In this document: piece by piece, positions 20,985 to 32,754 of the stretch
How the letters are laid out: each line of letters begins with the position of its first letter
How positions within the stretch are numbered: position 1 is the stretch's first letter
Origin: Salminus brasiliensis
Lineage: Eukaryota > Chordata > Actinopteri > Characiformes > Bryconidae
DNA: 64,000 bases
Assembly: GCF_030463535.1 (NCBI RefSeq)
Contig: NC_132880.1
Coordinates: 36,302,842-36,366,841, forward strand
Direction: 5' to 3'
The notes under the pieces: generated by a model
What the model was told of the DNA's origin: nothing
Database searches by the model: none
Seen by the model: only the letters and a program-made list of their open reading frames with translations
Position numbers and translations under genes: made by a program

Positions 20985-21127
20985 GGGTAAAGGTGCACAT
21001 ATTTGTCACTGTACAGTGTAAGGGCCTTGCTCAAGGGCCCAACAGTGGCAGCTTGCCAAGCCCAGAAATCGAACCCACAACCCTGTTATCCATATCCCGG
21101 AGCTCTAACCGCTGAGCCACCACCACC
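20985..21127 (-). mobile_element. SINE family 1, internally deleted, inverted
   Basis: The reverse complement shows 'gtggctcagcggttagagct', 'gggttcgatttctggg', 'gccactgttgggcccttgag' and the 3' end 'gacaaatatgtgcacctt'. The middle GT-rich part is missing. Confidence 0.8.
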
Positions 21128-21249
21128 ATAATTATTATTATTACATATAAATTATTATATAATGTTATATTATTATTATATGTTATTATTACATATATAA
21201 ATATAAAATGTTATTATTAAATGAATGTTATTAATGTTGTTAAAAATGC

Positions 21250-22150
21250 CCCTCTTTTAAACGCAATCCTCAGCATGAAGGTTGATTTCAGACGGATCTG
21301 GCAACCGCGTCCCTTCAGCGCTGCGTGACGTTCAGAGCAGCCATTTTGAGTCGTTTGTTCAGAGACGCGGGTTTGTTTTTCTCCACAGACCTGCGGGGAG
21401 AGGAGACCGAAGACTCGACAAAAGAACAGCTCCAAAGACATTTTCCACAACCAGTTTGTCATTATGGGTCCACCGCGAGGCAAATCTAGCCGTTTATTAA
21501 CCGAAAGAAGGGAGAATTTCAGTTGGTTTGTTCATTTATCTTGACATGGCATGGGTGGCTTGGTCGGTCGGTCTGTGACGACGGAGGAAAACAACGCAGC
21601 GGAGAGAGAGGAGTTGGGCAGAAACTAGAGAAAAAAAAGAGTGTTTATTTCAAAGCTTGTTATTCGACAGCAGAAAACGTTTCAAAAGAGTTGTGGTTTC
21701 TTGTTTGAACAACAACAACAACGAAGTTACGGCGGTTAATCCGATCACAAAATGATAACGGCAAACACGCGAGATGAGTGAGAGTAGTTAGCTAGCTAGC
21801 ACTAGCTGCCTCTGCTAACTTAGAGCCCCCCCCCCCCACACACACACACACACACACACAGCGCGCAGTTCCTCTTTCTGCTGGCAGAGCCCGGACGACC
21901 AGAACCAAAAGGCGGAAAATGTAACGGTCAGGCCGTGAGAAACCCGTTTGCTTGCGAGCGATCAGTGAGCTATTCCAGTTCGTCTGAAATGTAGCTGACA
22001 TTAAGTGAACTCGGCGTGTTGTTGGCGAGGACGGTGCAGGCGCGTGCGTGTGTGTGTTCGTGTGCGTGCGCGCGCAGCTCAGCCTAGCTGAGTTAACTAC
22101 GTTTCGTTAGCTAGGCAGCCAAAAGGAGCCTGACATGGAGACACACAGCA
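21250..22150. promoter_or_regulatory. CpG-rich promoter/5' region, probably of c6orf62
   Basis: CpG frequency rises sharply (gcgtgacg, ggtcggtcggtc, gcgcgcag) relative to the flanks, upstream of the c6orf62 start at 22949. There is a C11/(CA)n stretch at 21827-21860 and GCTAGC clusters. A non-coding first exon is expected here, but its borders cannot be read with confidence. Confidence 0.5.
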
Positions 22151-22948
22151 GCGGCGACACTACAGCAGACCGCGGGCCGACTTCACGGCCTTAAATCCCA
22201 GGATGTCCAGCAGTTTCTGTGTTCTTGTACCTGGTGCCAAAGCCTCCAGGCATCTTACATTTCTCTGCCATGGTCGCCTTTAACCCCCCTGTCATTCACT
22301 CGTGCGTTACCGAAGACCGTTTTTGATGCAATATGAGCACAAACGAGACGTGTCGTGAAAGAGACTCCAGAGTCCACCGCAGCAGTCCGCTCTCGTGAAG
22401 CGTAAAAATACAATGTTTTAATAACTAGGTAGCAGATTCGTTCAGCTTCAGCCAGGGATGTGCTTCTCCACTTAACCATAAAAAAAGAAGAAGAAGAGGA
22501 AGAGGAGAGCTGAGGGCATGTCGTTTGTTTCGCCAGTTGCTGTTAACTTCCATCTATAGGGACGCGGATCTGTCTGAGGCGTGTTTCAGCGCTGAGCTCC
22601 GGGCTGCAGTAGTGAGGTGTCTGAGGGGTGAAACTGGCCTGTCGCTCAAACATGGCGTGATAATTCAGACACGATACGAAATCGAGCCCCATGTGCACTT
22701 ACCCAGACTGCTCTAAAATGACTTGATTTAGTGTAAAAATGATTTGATTTTGGGAGATTCGTTTCATTAGGATTAGTGTAAATTACTGGTAGTGCCGGAT
22801 CTTTCTTTTCTTTAACTGTTCATTTTATTTTACACAAAAGTAACGCAATTTGAACATCGTAGCCTACTCTAGAAGGCACTGAGAGAGAGAGAGAGGGGTG
22901 AGAAGTTTGGTTAAAGTTTACAAAGAAAGAAATAATAACTATATAACC

Positions 22949-25399
22949 ATGGGAGACCCAACATCGCGAAGAAATCAAACGAGAAACCGACTCCGAGCCC
23001 AGCTCCGGAAGAAAAGGGAATCTTTGGCTGACCAGTTCGACTTCAAAATCTACATAGCCTTCGTGTTTAAGGAAAAGGTGACCCTGCATACCTGCTCATT
23101 TGCGTCCTTAAACTGGATTGAATTGTGAATTGCAATCATGCCCAGGAGTGTTGAACTGCTTTGCATTTTGTTTTGAATGTTTTGAGTAGACTGGGGTGGA
23201 GGGCACAGTTTGACGGGGAACCTGTACAAGGGTAACATGCTGAAACTCCAGATGTAGTCTTACACCACCTGTTATTAATGGAAGGAAGTCGTGGGAAATA
23301 ATTGGGTTGGGAACCGAGGGCCAAAATGTCCCCACCCCCTACCAAACACACCTAGTAAATGTGAAAATTGAGCAGGAAACTTGCCAAACTGTGCGGGAAT
23401 CATAGTTTGCTACCCCGCTTGCTGGTCTGTGCAGAGAGAGCCGTGCAAGGTTGAAGGCTCAGGGCAATATTTACATCTGTCTATATGGGCGTTCATCTTA
23501 AATGTCACTGTTCTGCAAACACCCTGTCTCCAAAATAGTGACAATTTCTTTTTACAGGAGAAGGAAAATCAAAAAGATTAGTTATTTTGACCGTGTAAAA
23601 GACAGCGGTCAGTTTGATGTGGTCAGAGTGGAAAAACAGCAAAAGAGATATAAGATATTGTGCAACAGAAAGTGTGATTCTAGTTACACAGATGAATCAA
23701 ACGGGGGAACTTGACCAACAAAATAAGACCTAAGAGAGAATTCTGTTGCACATGCTGTACTTGGCTTCATTCGTTCAACAAATGATAGCAGAGAATATTT
23801 TGACCACTGTATTAATTGTTAACGGTATTGTTCAAAGTTCACAAACAACCAGTTTTGTATTTGTAAAATTTTCTCAGATATCGAGTTGTTAACCCACTAT
23901 TGCGAATTGAAAATTGTGCTGAGTGTGGCGTTACCTCCATAGTATTCAGAAAATGTGAACTCCCTTTCATTTCCATCATATTCCTGATTTGATCTATTGC
24001 ATAAGGCATAACTACTTGGCCATTGATCTAACAATGTCTTGTTTTTCTTCTGAGCAGAAAAAGAAGTCTGCTCTCTTTGAGGTAGCTGAGGTGGTACCTG
24101 TCATGACCAACAACTATGAAGAAAATATCCTCAAAGGAGTGAAGGATTCAAGCTACTCCTTAGAAAGTTCTTTGGAACTTCTTCAAAAAGATGTTGTGCA
24201 GTTGCATGCCCCTCGCTACCAGTCAATGCGCAGGGTAAGAAAAATATGTTGGTTTATGATGAACCAGATTAATTTATGGCCCTAATAGGGATGAACAGTG
24301 TACAGAATTGTGTTGGACATAATGTCACATCCCGTATTTTGTTACAATGCTCTGTGGGGACATCTTACATGAATGAAGATCGGTGCACAATGAAGAATAC
24401 TGTAATTTGCATGTTGTGTCAATTTACCAGTACTGCAAGGACAAATAATGCAATGAGGAAGTAATTGGTACATCAGGCATAACTCTTGTTATTTTAATGG
24501 ACAACAGAAAGTGTTTTTGTGCTAGTCAAACTGTGGACCCCTTAAAATAATCTCAGCATTCCACGTGTCTCATGGTAGTTCAATTAGTTTCTTACTTAAG
24601 ACACTGTTTTAAACTTTAGACCAAACTGAAAGTTAGCACTTTCTGTTGTTCATTGTTCATACACTAATCCTGTCCAGAAGGAAAAATGTACAATAGGCTT
24701 ATTTGTGTAGAATAGCATGGACTGTAAAATGATCATTATCTTAAAAACCTGCTAGTTGTTGTTGCTATTCTTGTCTTCTGATGATCTTTTTGTGATTTTC
24801 CCCATGCTTTCTGAATATGTAAAGGATGTAATAGGTTGTACCCAGGAAATGGACTTCATCCTATGGCCCCGCAATGATATCGAGAAGATTGTCTGTCTTC
24901 TGTTCTCCAGATGGAAGGGAGCTGATCATGAACCATTCAGGCCTGTTCAGGTGACTATTTCCCTTGTATCTAGTAGAAGTTACGTGCTTCAACAAGATGT
25001 GCCTAAATGTAGTGCTAACACACCCTTGGTGTTTTGTCTGGCTTTTTATTCAAAGGCAAAGTTTGAATTTCACCATGGAGACTATGAGAAACAGTTTTTG
25101 CATGCTGTTGGCCGTAAGGACAAGGCTGGGATGGTTATGAACAACCCCAATCAGTCTGTGTTTCTTTTCTTGGACAGACAGCACTTGCAGGTTGGTCCTG
25201 TTAAAGCATTTCAGGTGTAGGAACAGAAATGTGCGCTTGTACACCACAGTCACCCTTCACATTTTTCCTACAGACTCCAAAAACCAAGGCCACAGTTTTC
25301 AAGTTGTGCAGCCTCTGCCTCTACCTGCCGCAGGATCAGCTGACCTGTTGGGGGGTTGGAGATATCGAAGACCACCTTCGTCCATACATGCCAGACTAG
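22949..25399 (+). CDS. c6orf62: C6orf62 homologue, conserved protein of unknown function
   Basis: Exons: 22949-23077, 24058-24234, 24825-24950, 25056-25190, 25274-25399 (TAG). They total 693 nt, 230 residues; every intron lies in phase 0. The start has a good context (aaccATGgg). The N-terminus is basic ([18 protein letters not shown]) and reads like a nucleic-acid-binding or nuclear-localising helix. After it come [18 protein letters not shown], the tract [20 protein letters not shown], and the end [10 protein letters not shown]. Length and sequence match the mammalian C6orf62 protein (229 residues) nearly throughout. I know of no established biochemical role and assign none. It lies between gmnn and acot13, as in human. 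Confidence 0.95.
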
Positions 25400-26560
25400 G
25401 AGAGACATAGATGATTCCTCCCAAAGCCACTGAAGCAAGTTGACCTCATTCACATCCCTCAGTTGAATAGAATTGAACTTGTGCTTGGAACGCTCCTTTT
25501 TGTTAACCACTCATTTCATTATGAGGTTAATTTAGTTGGCTTTTTGTTCCCATATTCCTCTTACCAACCAGTTTTGGTTTGGTTCACCCATTACTTTTTA
25601 CCCTTAACCTGTCTGCTTTTATTTGAACTTGCACGAACATTGTTTTGAGTGGTTGTTCTCTTGGAGCAGCACTGTCAACAAGAAGTCACAGAAGGAACTC
25701 TTTATATTGGGGGAATAAAAAAAAGCAAACTGATGCAAGGGGTTCCTTAAATATGGGCCTCTTGGACTGTCTGATATCAGTGACATGAGTGGATAGTTGT
25801 TAACTTGTCTCTAAGTTTGAGGGGAAAGGATAGTTTTAAGAGTAATGACAATCAGTGACAGATGATCAAACAGCCTGCGTAGTCTTGGTAAAAAAGGCTA
25901 GTTTTCCTAGATGAACAATACTTGGCAAATTTATTTGGTGTAGACATTGCTTATCATTTTCAACTGCCTGAGTTTTGCTGGACAATTTATTTGAGTGTCA
26001 TTCCTTGCCTGTAAGCTGTCAAACCTTTCTTCATCATTTTTTTTGTTTTGTTTTTTTTTGTCATTTTTGGAAGAGTGATGCCTGATGGGTTGGCGATATT
26101 AAAGACTTTTATGGTGGATTCTAGATAGGCTGTTGGGGGTTTGTCATTTTTGAAAATTAATGTTACCAGCCATGCAATTCATGCATTGTTCATTCATGCT
26201 ACTGATACCTGATTTTGTCTTTGGTGGTTGCTATTCAGTTGGGTACTAATGCTTAAGTTCATGTACTGATCAGAATATTTTGGTGGGTATGGGGAGGGGG
26301 ATTATGCATAATTGAATTTTTTTTTGTTTGTTTTTTCTTTTTGACAACCCCCTTTTAAGTACTAAGAACTGCATAGCCTGGAACTTGGTATCTGTAAGCC
26401 AGCTTTGTTGGGTAATAAAACAAAACCTACCCACCCCTCTCACTGTAAATCTCATAGGTTCATCTGAAGAGATTGCTGTGTTCATGACTTGCTCATTCTG
26501 TTTGTCTTTAAATAATTCCACACTGCTAAACATCTCAATACAGTGCAAACATTAAAAAAT
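25400..26560 (+). other. c6orf62 3' untranslated region (inferred)
   Basis: Non-coding, with candidate AATAAA signals at 25714-25719 and 26414-26419. The later one is within about 180 bases of the acot13 poly(A) signal on the other strand. Confidence 0.5.
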
Positions 26561-26585
26561 CGTGTTGTGGTACTTTTATTATAGC

Positions 26586-26591
26586 TTTATT
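26586..26591 (-). terminator. acot13: Poly(A) signal of acot13
   Basis: TTTATT on the plus strand is AATAAA on the minus strand, about 70 bases past the acot13 stop; a second lies at 26575-26580. Confidence 0.65.
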
Positions 26592-26661
26592 ACAAATTAT
26601 GTACAACATCATGCAACAAGTTACATCGTTTTTATGACCTAGGTGAAGGATGTGGTTGTCA

Positions 26662-29600
26662 TTAGCTGCCGAGATGCTTCGTCTGCCTTCCCTGGGCAAT
26701 AAGTTTCCCATTAGCTTTGTTTGTCAGATCCACAGAAGCAAAAGCCAGGGTTTTCCCTTGTTTTAACACCTGGGCTGTGATCAAGATGTCATCTCCAATT
26801 TTGGCTGCATTCATATACCTGTCAACACCAGAGAGGCACTGTTATTTATGAAGAGCAGGAGTTCAGTATATACACTCACTGAGCAGTTCATTAGAAAGGC
26901 CTGTTTACCTACTCATTCATGCTATTATTTAATTAGCTAATCGTGTAGCCGTGCAGTGCACAAAAACATACAAATGTGGGCCACTAGCTCCAGGTATTGC
27001 TCAGTGATTTTAAACTGGGATGATCAGGCCACACGGGTTGGTTTGAGTATCTTTAGAAGTGCTGATCTCATGAGCAGAATTTAGCACAATTTCTCTTTCC
27101 TAGAAAATCTGCCAGTTAACAAAATCAGGTGCACTTGGGACAAGAAAAGCCCAAAACTGCAGGAACACTGAGTGGTAGTTCTGTGGACAGAAATAAGGTC
27201 AACAGCACAGCTAGACAGTCTCGAGCTTACCGAGAGGCTACAGTACCTCGGATAACCACTCTATACAACTGTGGCGAGCAGAAAAGCTTCTTATTATTGT
27301 ACATGTTAACTCTTAAGGTGGATGGGCTACAACAGCAGAAGACCACGACAGGCTCCTCTTCAGTCAGCCAAGAACATAAAGCTGAAGGTGCAGTAGGCAC
27401 AGGCTTACCGGACAGCTGTCTGATGAGCTAAATCTCTATTTTTGCTGCGGCACACACATAGTTGGGTTGCTGTTTGGCAGCAACAGCTTGAATCCATGGG
27501 CTATTAATACCAAGCACTCGTCACTTGAATGCGACAGCCTAGGTCAGGACCATGTGCATCCTCTTATGACCACAATTTACCCAATGACTACAAACCGGAT
27601 TCCAAAAAAGTTGGGACACTAAACAAATTGTGAATAAAAACTGAATGCAATAATGTGGAGATGGCAAATGTTAATATTTTATTCATAATAGAACATAGAT
27701 GACAGATCAAAAGTTTAATCTGAGTAAATGTAACATTTTAAAGGAGAAATATGTTGATTCAAAATTTCATGGTGTCAACAAATCCCAAAAAAGTTGGGAC
27801 AAGGCCATTTTTACCACTGTGTGGCATCCCCCCTTCTTCTTACAACACTCAACAGACGTCTGGGTACAGAGGAGACCAGTTTCTCAAGTTTAGAAATAGG
27901 AATGCTCTCCCATTCATGTCTAATACAGGCCTCTAACTGTTCAATCGTCTTGGGCCTTCTTTGTCGCACCTTCCTCTTTATGATGCGCCAAATGTTCTCT
28001 ATAGGTGAAAGATCTGGACTGCAGGCTGGCCATTTCAGTACCCGGATCCTTCTCCTACGTAGCCATGATGTTGTGATTGCTGCAGAATGTGGTCTGGCAT
28101 TATCTTGTTGAAAAATGCAGGGTCTTCCCTGAAAGAGATGACGTCTAGATGGGAGCATATGTTGTTCTAGAACCTGAACATAGTTCTCTGCATTAATGGT
28201 GCCTTTCCAGACATGCAAGCTGCCCATGCCACAAACACTCATGCAACCCCATACCATCAGTGATGCAGGCTTCTGAACGGAGCGTTGATAACAACTTGGG
28301 TTATCCTTGTCCTCTCTGGTCCGGATGACATGGCGTCCCAGTGTTCCATAAAGAACTTCAAATCATGACTCATCTGACCACAGAACAGTCTTCCATTTTG
28401 CCACACTGTTGGTGTGGCGCAACAGATAACACCACTACCTGCCAGTGTGCTACCACACCACGTGGAATACTGGGGTTCGATTCCCGGTCTGGGTGACTAT
28501 GCTGCGCTACACCAATAAGAGTCCTTGGGCAAGACTCCTAACACTACACTGACCCACCTCTGTAATACAAGGAACCTTGTAAGTCGCTCTGGATAAGAGC
28601 GTCAGCTAAATGCCGTAAATGTAAATGTAAAAGACCCCTGGCCCAGTGCAAATGTCTGAGCTTGTGGAGCTTGCTTAGAAATGGCTTCCTCTTTGCACTG
28701 TAGAGTTTCAGCTGGCAACGGCAGATGGCACGGTGGATTGTGTTCACTGAAGATGATTTCTGAAAGTATTCCTGAGCCCATTCTGTTATTTCCTTGACAG
28801 TGGCGTTCCTGTTTGAGGTGCAGTGACGTTTAAGGGCCCGGAGATCACGAGCATCCAGTAGAGTTTTACGGCCCTGACCCTTACGCACAGCGATTGTTCC
28901 AGATTCTCTGAATCTTTTGATGATGTTAAGCACGGTTGATGATGATAACTTAAAAGTCTTTGCTATTTTACGCTGGGTAACACCATTCTGGTATTGCTGC
29001 ACTATCTTTCTCGCAACAATGGTGGAATTGGTGATCCTCTTACCATCTTGGCTTCAGAGAGACACTGACACTCTGAGAAGCTCTTTTTATACCCAATCAT
29101 GTTGTCAATTGACCTAATTAGTGTTAATTGGTCTTCCAGCTGTTCGTTATATGCTCAATTTCCAGCCACTTATTGCTACTTGTCCCAACTTTTTTGGGAT
29201 TTGTTGACGCCATGAAATTTTGAATCAACATATTTCTCCTTTAAAATGTTACATTTACTCAGATGAAACTTTTGATCTGTCATCTATGTTCTATTACAAA
29301 TAAAATATTGACATTTGACATCTCCACATCATTGCATTCAGTTTTTATTCACAATTTGTTTAGTGTCCCAACTTTTTTAGAATCCGGTTTGTACTTCAAG
29401 CATGATAATGTGCCATGGCAAAAGTTGAACGGGACATTAAGGATCAGTGGTCTTCCCAGACTGAATTCAATTCATTTGAACACCTTTGGGATGTGGTAGA
29501 ATGGGAGATTCACAGCATGAAAGAAATACCTGCTAATCTCCTGAGGAATTTATTGAGGAATTGTGTGTTGCAATCATATCCACATGGACTTACCTCCTAA

Positions 29601-30953
29601 TCCCTAATACAGTATTAGAATAGTATTCCTGATAAACTGCTAGAAACACGCTGATGTGTATGTATACGAAATATGTTCACTGGCAAAGCCTTACGTGATG
29701 TTCATGTCAACGCTGACTCCTGGAGCACCTCTCTCAGTGTACATGATCGCAGTGGTGGAAATGGTATCAATCAGAGTAGCGGTCATGCCTCCGTGCAGCG
29801 TTCCTAGTCGGTTTGTGTGCTCTTCTCCCACTTTCATCTCACAGACCACCTTACCAGGACTAGCTGATAAGAGTTCAACCTGTGGGGACATTAGTGATCA
29901 GGTACATTTTTCCATACGTACATACAGTATACAGTGCAACATCACAATTTTCTTTCTCTTCTTTACCACATTACAAAATGACAAGAAATGACATAAACCT
30001 AAATATCTAAATAATATATAATATATAAATAAATGAGGATAAACCTTATTTAATCATTTCAGCTAAAATTGGGGCTGGTACTCAAAACAGCTTCCCCATA
30101 ATTTATTTTTGTATAGATTAAAAGTCACACTGTGTTCTAAACCACATTAATTTGTGCAAAACAAAGGAAAATCTGGATCTGAGTGGGTTGAGGGATGTTT
30201 TGGGTGTGTATTTGTGAAGATGAGACTGGTGACAGCTAAACTAAAAAAAAAAAACTAAAAACTAAAAAAACAAAACTAAAAACCTTAAGACAGCACAGAT
30301 GTCTTGGCTACTTGAATGTATCCAGGTAAAATGATAAATTGTGTTCATTAGATTTTTTGCTCAACTATTTCTTGAATAGCTCATTTGTCAAAACATCATT
30401 TACATTTTAAAAGTCATTTGGTAAAAGTCACACTAAAACAAATGCACATGCTGTGCTGCCAGAAAACCAAATAAACAAAACTAATGATGTATTTGTAAGA
30501 AAACATGCAGCTGACCAGTGCTGACCATATCCACAGTATGCTCAGGCATGAATGATTAAATTAAGTACTGTTAGGTTCCCACTCCTAAAACAAATAACCA
30601 ACATCACCAATAAAAGTCTTTTCTCAGCTTAAAGGAATACAGGTTTCTCCTCATTCCTGTAAGAGTATTCTCAATAATAATAATAATAAAAAAATAACAT
30701 TAAAATAAATCAGATAAAGATATACACACACGATCACACATATCTGCGAGCCCTATTTAGTTTTGCTTTTTGTTATCTATTTTATTTTTTTATTTTTTCG
30801 AAAGCCAAAGACTTAGAAGAGTAAAAACACAATGATGGTTCGGGCTCGTCCTCAAGGTTGCTCACTCACCTTGTTTAATACGCGATCAAATCCAGGACTG
30901 TCGATTATGACCCTCATTACCTGTTTCAGCGCATTTAAAGTCAGCGAGGCCAT
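26662..30953 (-). CDS. acot13: acot13, acyl-CoA thioesterase 13
   Basis: Minus-strand exons, 5' to 3': 30953-30870, 29879-29695, 26818-26662. They total 426 nt, 141 residues. The ATG begins MASLTLNALKQVM. Residues 29-141 form one hotdog domain of the PaaI/4HBT family, with the HGGMTATLID signature. N51, G58, D66 and S84 align with human N50, G57, D65 and S83, which are implicated in catalysis. The C-terminus GRQTKHLGS resembles human. Known role: hydrolysis of medium and long acyl-CoAs to free fatty acid and CoA as a homotetramer, associated with mitochondria and partnered with PCTP. It converges with c6orf62. Intron 2 (26819-29694) is about 97 percent transposon. Confidence 0.96.
27811..29050 (-). 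pseudogene. Tc1-like transposase, interrupted
   Basis: The N-terminal helix-turn-helix (QRKIAKTFKLSSSTVLNII) lies at 28640-29002. The C-terminal catalytic part is at 27811-28257, with QDNARPH and SPIENIW; exactly 34 residues separate the D and the E, giving the DD34E pattern. A SINE insertion at 28409-28632 splits the gene. A stop codon (28373-28375) follows the WSDES motif and the frame changes before the C-terminal part, so it cannot make an intact enzyme. Confidence 0.88.
28409..28632 (+). mobile_element. tRNA-derived SINE, family 2, inserted in the Tc1 transposase
   Basis: It begins 'ggtgtggcgcaacagataac' and has a B box 'gggttcgattcccgg'. It ends with 'aagtcgctctggataagagc', 'gtcagctaaatgcc' and 'gtaaatgtaaatg'. 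That 3' tail is the one at the end of the L2-like LINE copies at 20560-20868 and 34778-35300, a typical SINE/LINE shared tail. Confidence 0.85.
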
Positions 30954-31979
30954 CGCTGAATTGCTTTATATTAGACAGTAAACAACCCAATCCTGCACTG
31001 TTTTTGCTAAAAGGTGAATGATAACAGTACTCCTTCTCTTACGTTGAAGACATGCTTAAAATAAAAGTCTCTGAGTCTTTTACCCTTTGTTTTTTTTTTC
31101 AAATGGACACATTTTCATTCTTTCAGTGGAAATATTAAAACAACGTTTTTAGTTAGTAGTAGTTAGTTAAATGTGTCTTGAATACGTAAAAAGATTTTAT
31201 TAATACATTTTACAAATATGAGGACTTTTATTATCGGTATTCTCTGCTGTTCCCCCGTTCCGTCAACTAACGTGCTCGGCTAGCAACATAGCAATCCTGT
31301 AAAGAGGTCCCTGTAGTTTATTTTGTGTCTTAGAAAGGCAAGGTTTCTAATTCATAGAATTGTTCTCTGTACATAAAATAATGTTTGTGTGGATAACAGA
31401 AAAAGTAAATCAGTAATGAAGTCAAATAATAGTGTTAACCTAATTATAACAAGAACATACTTTTTTTGTATGAGATAAGATTTGTATGTCAAAATTAGTT
31501 CTTGTCAGAAAGACTTACACAATCAGTTATGTCCATTCGTATAAGTTTATCATGTGTCAAACAAAGAACAAGTTTCACTGTAATCTGGGAGGAAGTCAGT
31601 AACTATGCTATGAATCCATTCTGGACAATTTATTTATTTCTTCTGTATTATTTCGTAACCTTTGTTATATTAAGATTTTCATTACATTTAAGTAACATTT
31701 TAAACTCAGGATAATAAATCTGGAAGTAATGATATGATATAATATTTAATAAACATGAATTTTATTACAATGTTGGAATAAATGTAGACAGAGATGTAGA
31801 TGGAGGGCTAGAAGTGGAGGGCTGAATCAAAGTATTGGGAAAATGAACCTGAACAAAATAGTAATGTAGTTATAGCTGATGTTTAGTGTATGTATCAGCG
31901 TAACTAGATTTTACCAGACCTTCAGCTGGGTTTTTCAAATTTCACTTACAATAATTGAGACACAATACGATTTTAAATT

Positions 31980-32335
31980 AGGGCTGCAACAACGATTCGA
32001 TAAAATCGATAATAATGATTTTGAGTGTGAATGAAGACACTACATACAAACTAAAGACAATTCATCCTGTCTCACTTCTCACTCCCATACAGTGCAGTGT
32101 TTGCATCAGCAATGGACTTATTTTTCTTAATTATTTATTTTATTTTATTTTTAATGTATTAATACATTTTAATTTACTAATTTATTCTATTATCATTTAA
32201 TTATTGTAAGCACTTATTGGCTCTGTTATTCAATGTTCTATCTTTAAATAAAGACATGGACATGTATTTTTAATCGGATTCATCAATTAATCAAAAATAT
32301 AATTGATTATTAAAATAATCTTCTATTTTAATGTC
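31980..32335. mobile_element. Possible hAT-type MITE
   Basis: The left end 'agggctgcaacaacgattcg' with 'aaaatcgataat', and a right part 'aattaatcaaaaatataatt' with 'gattattaaaataatc', resemble the ends of abundant fish hAT-derived MITEs. Termini and target duplication are not exact. Confidence 0.45.
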
Positions 32336-32388
32336 TCACTACTCTGCAGAAGGATGTGCTACCCGGCAATGTTTGAGCCAAATTGAGG

Positions 32389-32541
32389 TGTAGCAGTAGT
32401 GGCTCAGCAGTTAGAGCGCCGGGCTATTGATAACAAGGTTGTGGATTTGATTCCCGGGCTCGGCAAGCTGCCACTGTTGGGCCCTTGAGCAAGACCCGTT
32501 ATCCTCTCTGCTCCCCGGGCACTGGAGTTAGCTGCCCACCG

Positions 32542-32582
<41 letters not shown>

Positions 32583-32660
32583 CACTGCCCCTAGTTCACT
32601 AGTGTGTGTTCACTACCACAGATGGGCAGAGGACACATTTCACTGTACAAAGTGTTCAAG
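32389..32660 (+). mobile_element. tRNA-derived SINE, family 1, with expanded internal (GT)n
   Basis: It has the same A-box and B-box layout as 20221-20527. The internal GT site is expanded to about 17 units (32546-32579). It ends near 'cacatttcactgtacaaagtg'. Confidence 0.85.
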
Positions 32661-32754
32661 ACATTTTGAAACTGGAAATACTGGAATTATATGAAACACC
32701 AGTATCAAGTATCAAGATGGACAAATAATATTTAGAGAAAGTAAATAAAGTAAT

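Larger units (their letters stand above)
17430..21200. other. Intergenic region between divergent gmnn and c6orf62
   Basis: No coding exon is supported. It holds an AT-rich foldback at 17941-18200, (TA)n tracts, a tandem SINE pair, an L2-like LINE tail and an inverted SINE. A short GC-rich patch at 18670-18730 has no gene attached that I can see. Confidence 0.6.
27591..29391 (-). mobile_element. Younger Tc1-like transposon with IR/DR ends
   Basis: The ends 'caaaccggattccaaaaaag' and its near-perfect inverse at 29372-29391 are flanked by TA on both sides. A second 'tcccaaaaaagttgggac' repeat lies about 190 bases inside each end, an inverted-repeat/direct-repeat layout like Sleeping Beauty-type elements. 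Removing the element and one TA restores 'gactacttcaag' of the host transposon. Confidence 0.9.
26867..29664 (+). mobile_element. Old Tc1-like element, disrupted by a younger Tc1
   Basis: The left end 'tacactcactgagcagttca' and a degraded right end near 29617-29664 ('attcctgataaactgctag') match the termini of a common fish Tc1 family. Transposase-like sequence runs on the plus strand from about 27010 to 27590 and resumes at 29394 (HDNVPW, then HLWDVVEWEIHSM in another frame). The reading frame is broken in many places. It occupies acot13 intron 2 with only about 50 and 30 bases of other intron sequence at its ends. Confidence 0.75.
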
